Origin: Lojkania enalia
Taxonomy: Eukaryota; Ascomycota; Dothideomycetes; Pleosporales
Assembly (NCBI GenBank): GCA_010094045.1
Contig: ML986620.1
Span: 119,413-183,412, forward strand
Direction of reading: 5' to 3'
Length of the DNA: 64,000 nt
The translations under genes were made by a program, and so were the position numbers. This document shows positions 34,371 to 44,913 of the stretch, in pieces. Position 1 is the first letter of the stretch. Each line of letters begins with the position of its first letter. The notes under the pieces were generated by a model. That model ran no database searches. It worked only from the letters and a program-made list of their open reading frames with translations, and had not been told where the DNA came from.

Positions 34371-35507
34371 ATGAAGCACAACCTCTACATACAGCCGCCT
34401 ATTCTCAATTCCGCCAATCCGTGGTGCAGTACCCTCGAGCAACTCCAAGAGCTCTACGCGTCCCCACACACCGGCGCTGTAACCACTCGCACCTCGCTTC
34501 TCGACGGTTTTCTCAACGACTCCTCTGTACACCAGTTTGCCTTTTATAATCCCGCAACGCACAATGCCGAAGAACCAAATTCCGAGAGTAGCACTGCCGC
34601 AGATACGACTGGCAGCTTGAACACGCTGGGATACAGTCCATTGCCGCTAATGACGTACTTGGGCTTTGTGAAAACAATATCAGATCAGATACCAGAACCT
34701 ATATCGCATAGCTCACCGAACGAGGCGCATAAGCCGAAGCCATTCATTATTTCGGTGACGGGCTCAGTAGACGACGTTGTGGAATGCTATAAGCAGATAT
34801 GCGCTCTACAACATAAGGTGCTCATGGTGTTGGCAATGGAGGTTAACCTCTCGTGCCCAAACATCCCTGGAAAGCCACCGCCAGCGTACAATTCGGACTC
34901 CTTACTATCGTATTTGTCAGCACTGAAGCAGGAAGTCAAGCACCAATTGGATATCGAACCGGAATCGTCGCATCATAGAAAGATTCATGTCCCAATTGGA
35001 ATCAAGACGCCGCCTTATACGTATCACGATCAATATCAGCAACTTATAGACTCATTGCTCGTGTCTGCAAACGAGATAGAACCTAAGGATCTGCCATGCC
35101 CCATTTCATTCATTACGGCAACCAACACTCTCGGCTCCTCGCTCCTTCTAACACCGACTTTCGAGTCTGCTACATCGCCGCCATCCTCGCCTGGGGGCTC
35201 CAAGTTGCGGGAAGTCTTCCATCACACTCTCAACTCCGCAAATGGAACCGGAATTGGCGGGCTTGCTGGTGCGCCTTTACACCCACTTGCACTTGGCAAC
35301 GTATATACTATCAAAAGCATGCTATTCCAACACAACGAGCTTGATCATATCCATATCATTGGCGTAGGTGGTGTTGATGATGTAGAGGGCTTCTTAAGGA
35401 TGAGGGCAGTCGGTGCATCAGCTGTAGGCGTAGGCACGGCATTGGGAAGGAAGGGTGTTAAAGTGTTTGAAGAGATCAACGAGGTGTTAAAGCAGAGAGG
35501 ATTCTGA
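34371..35507 (+). CDS. Class-1 dihydroorotate dehydrogenase (378 aa)
   Basis: A single uninterrupted exon. The N-terminus IQPPILNSANPWCSTLEQLQ and GAVTTRTSLLDGF fit the class-1 (cytosolic, fumarate-type) enzyme. The substrate loop EVNLSCPNIPGKPPP carries the active-site Cys (residue 162), which is the class-1 hallmark; class-2 enzymes have Ser. FMN-barrel motifs follow: PIGIKTPPYTYHD, FITATNTLGSSLLL, IGGLAGAPLHPLALGNV, IIGVGGVDDVEGF and GASAVGVGTALGRKG. There is no mitochondrial targeting or membrane segment. The reaction is dihydroorotate to orotate in pyrimidine synthesis. Filamentous fungi normally rely on a mitochondrial class-2 enzyme, so this may be an accessory or differently specialised paralogue (inference). 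Confidence 0.92.
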   Translation: MKHNLYIQPPILNSANPWCSTLEQLQELYASPHTGAVTTRTSLLDGFLNDSSVHQFAFYNPATHNAEEPNSESSTAADTTGSLNTLGYSPLPLMTYLGFVKTISDQIPEPISHSSPNEAHKPKPFIISVTGSVDDVVECYKQICALQHKVLMVLAMEVNLSCPNIPGKPPPAYNSDSLLSYLSALKQEVKHQLDIEPESSHHRKIHVPIGIKTPPYTYHDQYQQLIDSLLVSANEIEPKDLPCPISFITATNTLGSSLLLTPTFESATSPPSSPGGSKLREVFHHTLNSANGTGIGGLAGAPLHPLALGNVYTIKSMLFQHNELDHIHIIGVGGVDDVEGFLRMRAVGASAVGVGTALGRKGVKVFEEINEVLKQRGF

Positions 35508-35994
35508 ATAGATTCAGTGCGTTGTATCTGTGCTATGTCTCAGCTAACCAATAGAAATGGGATTAACTGATCGAGGACGATAGATCATGATTTGAAGAAT
35601 TTAATAAGTCTCAATCATGCACATAAAACCTACTTCCGTCTCCTAACAGATCATGCCATAAAGGGATACAATAAGAATCACCGTGGATACTACGACTGTA
35701 ATATTTAGGTGTTTTACCACGACCCGATTTGGCTGATGTACAACTTGGTGGAGTTCAAGGGAACCAACCAATCATAGCCAACTCTTACCGACCCACATTT
35801 TTGCACTATGAATGAGCCTCAACCGTGACTCTATCTTTCCACCCACACTACTGTCACCCCAGCGCTTTTGATCTACAACCGACGATTATCAAAACCATGC
35901 CAGTTCCGGATTGAAGGCCTAACAGCTCGCCGACTAGTCGACTAGCAAGATCCCAATTCACCTTACCGATATTCCTCTCGATTTGACTGGCAAG
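35508..35994. other. Intergenic, DHODH to TRM11
   Basis: About 490 AT-rich bases containing the DHODH 3' flank and TRM11 promoter. Nothing else seen. Confidence 0.5.
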
Positions 35995-37575
35995 ATGCGA
36001 GAATATCTTGTCAGGCTCGTGCAAATGCATGAGAGCTTCCGCAAAGCGGAGCTGCAGGCCCTTGCTGATGTGTCTGGAGTCGAGATGCATATCATCAAAT
36101 ATGAGGAAGATGTAGGTCTCAACCTTTCTATTAGAGATTAAACAATTATTGTCAATTTTTATTTGCGGTCTCAGCCCGGTTTCCAACATTTTCTTTTCTT
36201 CCTATACTACCTGTTTAGGCACTATATAATTACTCTATGGTACTTCTTCTAATATTGTTAGTCACCATTCTGCGTCATTGGTCTGCCATCGGACAAAGCC
36301 GCTCATGCTATGATATCTCGTAGTATTCTCTCTCAGGGCATTTATGAACTCTGGGGACACGGCCGAAACTACAATGCTTTGCACGCTTCCATTAAGAATT
36401 TGTCTCCTTCAAAATGGAACGCGTATCATGAAACGCCCTTCCGGTTTACCCTCGACAGCTTCCGGGGCTCGCGTACCCCTACCGAACAGCGTGACATTGT
36501 AGAGTCTTTCTCCTACCTAGAATTTGCTGGACCAATAAGGATGAAAGAAGCTGATGTCTCTTTCCGCGTATTCGAGGACTATGATCATGAAGCGCCTGAG
36601 CCCAAATATTTATACATGGGCCGATTCATCTCAGGTTCGGGTCGCCATGCAAAAACGATGTATGATTTGAAGAAGAGGCATTACATAAGTACCACATCCA
36701 TGGACGCCGAACTTGCGCTGCTGACGGCCAATATTGCACTAGCTGCTCCGGGGAAGTTTTTCTTCGACCCGTTCATGGGGACGGGCGGATTCCCAATTGC
36801 ATGCTCCCACTTCGGAGCAATCACTTGCGGGAGTGATATCGATGGGCGGAGTATCCGAGGTACAGGCGGAAGCGCAAGGAAGGGTCAGATGGGCAAAAAG
36901 GACGTCGAGGGCAATTTCAGACAATATGGGCTTGAAGAAAGATATCTCGGAGGGTTCGTATCTGATCTCACCAACACTCCTCTAAGAATTACCACACCTT
37001 GTGGTAATGAACAAAATGGCGGCTACCTTGATGGTATCATCTGTGATCCGCCATACGGCATCCGCGAAGGCTTGAAAGTTCTTGGTTCCCGCGAGAAGCT
37101 AGGAGACAAAGAACGCGCGACTCACCATGATCGATGCAAGGAGCCTACTTATATTCCACCAAAACGTCCGTATAGCTTCATAGCCATGCTTGATGATATT
37201 CTCGCTTTCGCCGCTAGTACCCTGGTTGATGGCGGGAGGCTTAGTATGTGGATGCCTACCGCGAATGACGAGGACATCGAACTTGTTATACCAACACATC
37301 CATGCTTAGAAATTGTTTCAGTTTGCGTTCAGCCGTTCAATAAGTGGAGTAGGCGCTTGTTGACGTATCGGAGGTTATCCGACTCTGAGGTATCTCAGGA
37401 TTCCCTTCATATGACTAAGAAGGAATACGAGACGGGCATTAAAGCTGACGAGCTAAATGGATTCCGGAGGAAGTACTTTGAAGGGTTCAAAGAATTTCAA
37501 AAGCTGCGATTGGAAACAGCGACGGGTAGACGAGTGTCCGACGAAAGCACGGAATTAGAGAAAACTTCCAATTGA
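35995..37575 (+). CDS. TRM11: tRNA (guanine(10)-N2)-methyltransferase TRM11 (476 aa)
   Basis: Two exons: 35995-36111 and 36262-37575, joined in phase 0. Exon 1 supplies MREYLVRLVQMHESFRKAEL and GVEMHIIKYEED; exon 2 continues SPFCVIGLPSDKAAHAMISR then SILSQGIYELWGHG, the THUMP-like N-terminal domain. The methyltransferase fold has TSMDAELALLTANIA, the SAM-binding motif FDPFMGTGGFPIA (residues 206-218) and the catalytic DPPYG (301-305). With TRM112 it methylates N2 of guanosine 10 in tRNAs. Length is somewhat above yeast (433) because of an insert around 240-295. A long open frame on the opposite strand over exon 1 (35854-36189) is a shadow. The C-terminal charged tail has no motif. Confidence 0.94.
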
Positions 37576-37654
37576 GTGTTTCCAATAATATTCGTATCCT
37601 TCTAGTTTACCACTTACTCATTTTGACGATGATAGATCATGTCGTGCTTACTCC

Positions 37655-37930
37655 TTATCCTTCCTTTTGGCGGAACCTTGCTCTACATTCGGCGGAATTC
37701 TTCGCGAGATCACGCACTAAAAGAAACCCACATCCATCTACCCCGCGATGATTCGCCACGATCTTGCCCGCGGAGAATCCTGCGGGCTTACTTGATCTTC
37801 TGATGGCATTGTCTTGGAAATTCTTGTTTCCCCCTTGTCCGCTAAAGTAGGAGCCATGGTGACTCCGGTCTATGTTTGGGCAAAGATGTAGCTTCAGTAG
37901 CATGCGCCGCACCTGTTTGCGCAACGCCAT
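37655..37930 (-). CDS. Candidate small ORF (91 aa, or a spliced 44-aa alternative), unassigned
   Basis: An ATG-initiated frame just beyond the TRM11 3' end, Arg/Lys-rich, with NHRGVDGCGFLLVRDLAKNS. A different reading starts at the ATG at 37858 (MAPTLADKGETRISKTMPSE), uses a GTAAGC donor and a TTTCTTTTAG acceptor, and ends RKDKE. I recognise neither. Either may be a genuine small protein or noise in a decaying region. Confidence 0.2.
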   Translation of the reverse strand: MALRKQVRRMLLKLHLCPNIDRSHHGSYFSGQGGNKNFQDNAIRRSSKPAGFSAGKIVANHRGVDGCGFLLVRDLAKNSAECRARFRQKEG

Positions 37931-39330
37931 AGAGAATAGACATAGCGCTACGTACTTTCATACATCACGGTCCTCTCTTAAATAATAGCCGATGATGAAG
38001 TGGATAATGCAGGAGTAGAAAATACCCCGGCGGGTATGTTATACGATGGATGTAGGATTTTCGAGCCTATGAGTACCGGTATGTAGTATCGAAGCCAATT
38101 ATTTAAAGCTGCCCACATTCTTCTTCTGCTAAATATTTGTATTTGATGCTTGGCTGCAGCTTACTCTGACAAAGTAAGGTTTCTCGTCCTAACACTATTA
38201 GCTTTGGTAGCTTCAGCACTTGACACCAAAGTTTCAAATAATGGACGTAACGCGACACCTGGATACTAGTATGGTGTGGTGTTTGAAGTAAGCACAGCGC
38301 AATTCAAGAAGATCACCAATTGACGCTTTCTTTCAGGATATCAATTATTCGGGCGATAGCGGTATACATGTAGAATTGATCCGCAATCAGTCATTCCAAG
38401 GAAGTAATGTTCATTCTTCGGTTATAAAGCCACGGTCAGCCATTTAAGGTGCATAATTCTCTTTGCAGAATCTCTCTCTGTCCTTGTCAACCTCATTGCC
38501 GACTTCATTGAAGCTCGCAGCCCCCAGTGGAGTGGTTGGCATATCGAATCTAGGGTAATGGGGGATTGATGTAAATTTGAAGAGGTACACCGGCTCTTTA
38601 TGGGTTAAGTGTGGCTACAATGGCACATTTACGGTTTCCATGGTCAACTAGATCTTGGATGAGATGCTAGGCAGTGTGGGAGTGGCATCAAAAGCGACTC
38701 GTGGCGAGATGATGGACTACCTATTCACATTAACGTCCGAGAAGGAGGTAGAGGGCGTCAATAATCCGTTTTCGATTACTTTCGACGTTTCTATACATCT
38801 AGAAATCAGTCAATCGATAGGAGTTAGTGCTTATATTGAATTTTAGGTAGCCGACAGTTCGCTTGACTTCAATCTCATTGGTCACCTTCCACGCATGTAT
38901 AATAATCGGCCGAATGGTATGAGAGTCGATCTAATGGCAGAACTCGAAGGGCTAAACCCTGTAAATCATTTCACTGGAAACTTATGGATCTAGTCACATC
39001 CTAATCTTCTCCTAGTCATTCCTCGGATTCCCAGGCGGCAACAAACTCGCAGGTGAGGATCCTCCATACTACTTAAAGTGGAACGAAATAATTGGGCTTC
39101 TTAAGGACCGTTACAGGTACCCTGAGGCATGGACATACGATAATACTAATGAACTCGGCCTCATTGAGTATCTGCAATCATGTGACGATTCAAAGATAGA
39201 GCTTGGTGAGTAGATTTCCGGCACTTAATCTCCCGCAATCAATAGTTGACCGTTACAGTTCTTGCCGTCTAGGCAGGCTTCTACCTCGAAGGCCCCGTAA
39301 TCAGCGAGACCGATCTCCAGCCCTATATCT

Positions 39331-39531
39331 GTCATGGGGATTTTGGCAAGTCTGTCGAGCTGTATCAGATATCGACGTACGATATCACAGTCGATATCAC
39401 GCCGGATATCACGCTGGATATCAGCTGATATACTCCTTTTCCATGTACATAAATATGGCCCGCTGGCCATCTTCAATCAAGCAGTTCAGCTCCTCATCTC
39501 CCTCTATGAGACAAGATTCGCCCTCACCACA
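39331..39531. mobile_element. Probable solo LTR (201 bp) with 5-bp target duplication
   Basis: The insert begins TGTCATGGGG and ends CCTCACCACA (TG...CA ends). It is flanked by ATATC at 39326-39330 and again at 39532-39536. Removing the insert and one ATATC restores the GH51 reading frame as PYI-EDAFNELDF, the family sequence. TG/CA termini plus a 5-bp direct repeat at about 200 bp is what a solo LTR of a retrotransposon looks like. No internal retroelement domain is present. A cluster of GATATC repeats lies inside. The alternative is an intron with a poor GTCATG donor. Confidence 0.6.
39366..39421. repeat. Imperfect 12-bp tandem repeat with GATATC core
   Basis: Successive units GATATCACAGTC, GATATCACGCCG, GATATCACGCTG and GATATCAGCTG, preceded by two more GATATC/GATATCG copies, lie inside the insert. 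Each core is palindromic. Confidence 0.85.
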
Positions 39532-40551
39532 ATATCGAAGATGCATTTAACGAACTCGACTTTACTATGAGAAGTGTCGATATTACTTACGGGCACACTC
39601 CTCGTACTACTAGGGTATTCGGAGCCTTGGGCCATCAAGGACGTTGAGGTCGATAACGAAAACAATCTCGGTAGAGGCGGAGCTCCTTTCGGATCATACC
39701 GCTTCCAAGCTTTCAAGGATGCTATCAGCAAGAAGTGCCGTGATATTTTCGTACTTGCTAGCACGGCCGGATTATTTTGCGGGGTAGTCCGGCCTCTTTG
39801 GTAACTCTCCAGCTGGTTTCAAGACCACGATCGGTATGTCTTGTTTTCTCTTCGTGGAGAGGTCGGGAAGGTCAGGAATACTGATCGTGTTGTAGGCGAG
39901 GATGCGGTAGTCTAGAAAAGAAATTCTATCAGGTGATGGCATCAACTAGGAAGATAGAAAATGGCAAATCCCTCAGTGGATTAGCATGGTATCTGAAGTA
40001 GTCTTCTTATTTGGCGCCGAGAGAAACATGGATAAGATATGGGGAGCTGGATACGTAGGAAAGCGCTCTGATCGGAAACACTGAGGGCTGACGTTATCAA
40101 AAGCACCAACGCTTCAAAATCTTGAATCTTACCAATGGATTCCAGACCTTAATTCCTATAGCATTGATCCTGACGCCGATGTGCTCTCCACTTATCATAT
40201 GCTCAGGCTGTTCTCCGCCCACCGCATATCCACCGTCCTGATAATGGAGTCCCCGATATTTGGTCCCGCGCACTATGTGGGCAATCACTCAAATTCGCTT
40301 GATTCATACATATTTAAGACAACGATATACGATTCGACCGCATCTATGAGCGCCACTGTTGGCTTCGAAAGCATCAGCGAAGGTACAGAGGAGCATTGAC
40401 AGTCCTGACCGCGCCGAGTGCAGAAAGCTACAACAGAGTTGACAGTGATGTGGCAAGCTGCAAGAGCACAAGCTTGATGGCTGGTAGTGGTGGGGTGTTT
40501 AAGTTCGAGTTGCGGGATTTGAACATTTAGATCTTTGAGATTAAAGGCTAA

Positions 40552-42967
40552 ACCAATAGCCAAGAAAATGTTTTGTAATGCTTCTAAGCCGTTACGCTGC
40601 TCAAAATCCTCTATATATGAATTCCTAGAGTTAATGCTATTGCGGTGAGGCATCGTAATTGAGCGAACGCATCGCATCGTGAAGAGTTTCATTTAGAATG
40701 CATTTATGTCAACTACGTCATTGTTAGATGAGCTTTCGAAATTCCTATTGCATGAGCAAAGTTATAGAAGAGTTCTTTGCCGTAAGACTTCATGATCAAA
40801 TACCACGTGCTCTAGCTTGGTACACAGATATTTTCCGCCAGTGTTAGTTAAGAACCTAGCTTGATAAGGTACGAAGATGACCTTAACTTCATTTTTAAAT
40901 AATTCTAGAAACTTTAAAAGATCAAAAACAAATTTCCCTCTCTAGCCATACATCCAACCCCAAAAGTATTTGCGTTTCTTGCGGCCACATCTGCAAAGCA
41001 ACTCCGTCCTACACCATCGGACTCAGCCCGCCTCAAGATCAGACTTCACAACAACCCTTATTTCAAACCTTCGGTTACCACGTGATACACAAGGGCTGGG
41101 TCTATTACTAAATGTTGCAAATTGTAACCGGACTTCAACAACCATTCAGTCTCTTTACAAGGGTTCCATTCAAACAGAGTCATGAAGTCCTAGCCGATAG
41201 GTCTAGCAGATCTAGATGCTATCTTGTTACAGCGGATGCCTGAAGTATCTTCAAGACAGCCAGGGGCGAAAAGCAAAAGTCGTAAAGTAGAAGGGTTGGA
41301 GAGCGTCATGTTAGCCCTGAGAAAGAAACCAAACTAAATCCACGATTCCCGTTGTCGAACTCTCAAGGTCACGCTCCTAGTTCAGAAAACGCCTGGGTAC
41401 GCAGAGGAAGGTGGAAGGAGAAGGTTAAGAAGGAGTAATACTGTTATATTATAGGAGGCCTTATGGTCCTTGCTAGATCCTGAGATCCTGGCAGCCTCTA
41501 TTTCCCATTTCCGAGGGACTGGAAGGATTCGCTTGTACCCTAGGGGAGCAGTGAGCTGGGGAAAGCTAGACCGGAAAAGGCATAGTTAGAAACCTGATTG
41601 CGGATACCGAATAATGTCGAAACTAAAATCGATGTCCGATATCAAATTATTCGAGATGCATTTCCTGATGGCAGGGGAAGAATAACACCGTCTCAAGACT
41701 GCTAATGATAGTAACGAACAGCTGAAGTGAACAGCCACCAAGGTTCTAGATACAGGCTAGGACTCGGGAGATTATGGCGCGATCGACATGTGCGGCACCG
41801 GTTCCGAGCTCCAATCCAATGTCAGGCCTTCCCTATTAACAACCCAACCGCTGGCCATCCATCGCTCACAGCAAACGCCTGTTGATGCTCATTATTATCC
41901 AACATGACGGGCATACTCATCGCCCGCCCGTCCCACTGCGTGTAAGCGCCCAACGCCGCTTCCGCAATGCGGGCACAATAGCTCCTTCATCACTCACACA
42001 GCGCATCAAGACTGCGTCAAACAAGTGATTTCGGTGACGGTCTGAAGAACAGGATAAAGCTAGCCCCCGTCTCTAACCCCTTTGACAGAAATTGCGGCGG
42101 CTTGAGCACAGCCTCGTCCGGCGCCGTCGTGCTTCAACCTCTCCACTCGTCTAACGATGTCTAGCGCAAGTGGCGGTCATCACCTTTTCCAGCGCAGCAT
42201 TTCGTGCCCACAGCGCGTGTAGGGATGGATGCTTAGGAGCGTAGGCTGCAGTTGCTTATGACCCTATACGAGAGCTGAACCACATAAACAAGGAGAAAGT
42301 TTCAGCCGCTCGGCTACAAACAGCAATTGCAAGAGATGTGGCTCCCACGAGGAATTGACGCCGCTCGACGACTGGTCCGCGCTCCAGCTTGGCTCCCGCA
42401 TCGTGACTCTGCCACCGCCTCAACAATAGGTCCTTTTCGACCCCATTACTTACACCATGATACAGTCTCCCGTCCTTCCGATTCGCTTCCCGCTTGGTGA
42501 TCCTATACGGAGGGCGTAAAATACTAGAGGCGAGCAAATGCCATCTGCGAGCCCAAGCGTGCCCATGGCCACGATCCCCACCCACGGCGAGGCTGAGCTC
42601 CTAGAGCGGCATTCCGAAAGCTAGACGCCTCTTTTCTTAAACGAATTTTCAAGTCACGGAAGGTCTTAGCGCGGGGTTCATCTCATTTGACGTGCGTTAT
42701 ATTCTCTGCCTGAAGTGCAGGGTTGCCCTTCATATATCGCTCCGTGAGGCTTCGAAATTCCTTTTTTTTTCTTTATTACTTAGACAGTCGAGGCAATACA
42801 GGAAGGAGACACCTGTTTCAGCCGCATATTGGATAGTTCTCGTTGTCGTATTGCTTAATACTGCCCCTTAGCCTTTTCGTTACTCCTCGAGTCGACGTCG
42901 CAGTTCTCTAAGAACTTTGCTTTCGTAAACGTCTATTCTTTCCTCGGTCTCTTGCTCTTTTACTGTC
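40552..42967. other. 2.4 kb region without a supported gene
   Basis: AT-rich to about 41,700, then mixed composition. On the minus strand near 41840-41990 one frame reads AEAALGAYTQWDGRAMSMPV and VSDGWPAVGLLIGKA before a stop, which looks protein-like but could not be extended or named. The last 300 bases are the promoter of the following gene. Confidence 0.45.
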
Positions 42968-43618
42968 ATGGCACCCCTCCCATCGGATGCTGGGGTGGAT
43001 AAAGCCCAACCAGACAACAACCAAACCCATCAAGAGGGCGGCTGGAGCACAGCGTCCATTGTCGGCCTCTCCATCTTTGCCTTCTTCATCGTATGCTTCG
43101 CCATCACCGGCTTCGCATACTGGTACCACCGGCGCGCCGAACGCAACAAGTTGCCTCCCGAGCACCGCCCAACATCCTACCACCCCTTCCGCACCGCTAG
43201 CTCCGCAAAGAGCAGCTTGCTAGCCAACGCCGCGCCCAGCCCGGAAGACGACAAGCGCAGCATGTTCAGCCGCGAGTCACGTACCAGCGTCTCCCTATAC
43301 GTCGACACGGATGTTACCGACCGCCGAGCGAGCATGGAGACGGTCTCCCTTATCCCACTTCACGTCACCCCTGCAGAGGAAGTGCTTGACCCGATGGAGA
43401 GACACGTGGAGAGCAATGGCAGCGGCGTGAGCAGGCAGAGCACTAGGACTAGCGGGAGCGGGAGCGGGAGCGTAGCACTGAGCCCGATTCCGAACGAAGA
43501 GCATGATCTGGGGATCAGGAAGACCAGAGAGAGGAGCACGAGTACGGCCAGCACGAGATATTACGAGGCCAATACCAAGCCACCAGTCCCCAAGATTGTG
43601 CACACGCCCTCGGAATAA
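42968..43618 (+). CDS. Single-pass membrane protein, uncharacterised (216 aa)
   Basis: A single exon with a short Asn/Gln-rich N-terminus (no signal peptide), one transmembrane helix (about residues 29-51: TASIVGLSIFAFFIVCFAIT...) and a long cytosol-type tail starting YHRRAERNK. The tail is rich in Ser/Thr/Arg with SSAKSSLLAN, SRESRTSVSLYVDTD, a glycine-serine run (TSGSGSGS) and ERSTSTASTRYYEA. The organisation resembles fungal single-pass plasma-membrane or cell-wall-sensor-like hypothetical proteins, but no domain is recognised. Length, ATG context and Ser-rich codon use support a real gene. Function unknown. Confidence 0.65.
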   Translation: MAPLPSDAGVDKAQPDNNQTHQEGGWSTASIVGLSIFAFFIVCFAITGFAYWYHRRAERNKLPPEHRPTSYHPFRTASSAKSSLLANAAPSPEDDKRSMFSRESRTSVSLYVDTDVTDRRASMETVSLIPLHVTPAEEVLDPMERHVESNGSGVSRQSTRTSGSGSGSVALSPIPNEEHDLGIRKTRERSTSTASTRYYEANTKPPVPKIVHTPSE

Positions 43619-44913
43619 GAAGCAGCTTGAGCGGGGAAAGATATATCGGTGGGTAGGGTTCAGATTTGACTGTGCGACTGGTGGCTGCTGGCATTTAATT
43701 TGCACTCGTGATAGTGGAGACGAAAGATCGGTACTATGTCGCTCTCGTCTTTTCTTCTCGCATCTCGTCAACCTTATCCAACCTGTGCGTTCGTTTGTTA
43801 GAGGGTTCATACCCTTCACGATCATGTCTGTTTCGCGTTCTAGCTTCTCATTACCTTCTATTTACGCTTTCAAGTATACCCCACCCTAAACTCCTGCACC
43901 AGTCCGCAGTCGAGTACAACTAGAAATATGCAATCAATCGTTGATCCGATCTAATCCAATCTCCTCCAATCTAACATTATGCTAATACGTCACGTCTGTT
44001 TCCAAATTCAAACCAAATATAAAGGAATTACTACACACTATTCCGAAGTTCCTCAATAAATAAGCCCAATCCCTTCACAAGGACCCCTCAAATCTCGTCC
44101 CACACTCGCTGCACCCCGCCCCAAGCATACCGCTAGTCCACCCATACACAATGACAACCCAGCTAGCCTAGAGCAACATGCTCTCTTTCGTCTACCCCCA
44201 ATCCCAGCGTATCCGTCATAAAACCGAGTGAAGAGTACGAGCTTAGCTGCAAGCTAGGTGCACCTATTCCCATCTAGATTTGATAGGGCAGTACGGCGCA
44301 TAGCTAGGTTTCTTCATTCACTTAGGTCTATTTTTTTTTTTTTTTTTTTTTTTTAAGGAAATTAGAAGCGGTTTGAAAGGTGGGATGGATGATGAGGTGG
44401 AGAAAGGTGGAGGGTGGGTGAGGTGCTTTTATTGAGGGGCGGTTATGACCTGTCTTCTGGTTAGTGAGTGGGCGGGTGGTTGGGCAATCGGTGGTTAAGC
44501 GTCAAAGTGGTTTGATATATACCAGTTGCATAATTTATAATTTACATAGAATTATTTTCAAGTACTCGAGTCGTTCCCTCTACCTGCTAGGCTCGACTTT
44601 TGTGTATGCATTGTTGTGGTTGGAGTTTGTGGAATTACGTGCCTTGTTGTGAGATTTGGACCTTGTCTGATGCTGTTAATTGTGGTATTGTATTTCTAGC
44701 CGATCAATATGAGTCCCCGTTCGACACCGCTGATCCTGCGACGTCGAATGTTGAGCTAAATGTTTGCCAACCGTTTAAATCTTACATTACTTTCGCAGCT
44801 AGTAGAGATAATATAATCCTAATATTAGTCGTATAAGCACAACGCTTCCATAACCATGCCAACCAAGGATATCTTATTACACCAAAATAACCGACCCCAA
44901 TGATCCCCCCATT
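43619..44913. other. 1.3 kb convergent intergenic region with T24 tract
   Basis: AT-rich 3' flanks of two convergent genes. A 24-base T run is at 44331-44354. No coding or RNA gene recognised. Confidence 0.5.
44331..44354. repeat. Poly(T)24 tract
   Basis: Uninterrupted run of 24 T in intergenic sequence. Confidence 0.95.

Larger units (their letters stand above)
38180..40551 (+). pseudogene. GH51 alpha-L-arabinofuranosidase pseudogene
   Basis: Scattered pieces on one strand follow the family order: signal-like FLVLTLLALVASA with GY*YGVVFE (38180-38287); DINYSGDSGIHVELIRNQSF (38337-38444); VNLKRYTGSLWVKCGYNGTF (38570s); NRPNGMRVDLMAELEGLNP (38900s); FLGFPGGNKLAGE, KWNEIIGLLKDR and LGLIEYLQSCDD (39016-39207); VLAV*AGFYLEGPVISETDL (39259-39324); EPWAIKDVEVDNENNL with the acid/base Glu region (39610s); RFQAFKDAIS; FLFGAERNMDKIWGA (40010s); YQWIPDL...STYHMLRLFS (40130s); and LTVLTAPSAESYN to a TAA at 40549-40551. 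At least six in-frame stops and frameshifts break it. Stops such as Gln-to-TAG and Trp-to-TAG fit RIP-type C-to-T change in CpA. The start codon is lost. It is also interrupted by a 201-bp insert. Confidence 0.85.

Noticed and set aside
35854..36189. 111-codon open frame on the minus strand with a protein-like look
   Set aside because: It lies antisense to TRM11 exon 1, whose translation (YLVRLVQMHESFRKAEL) matches the family and splices in frame to exon 2.
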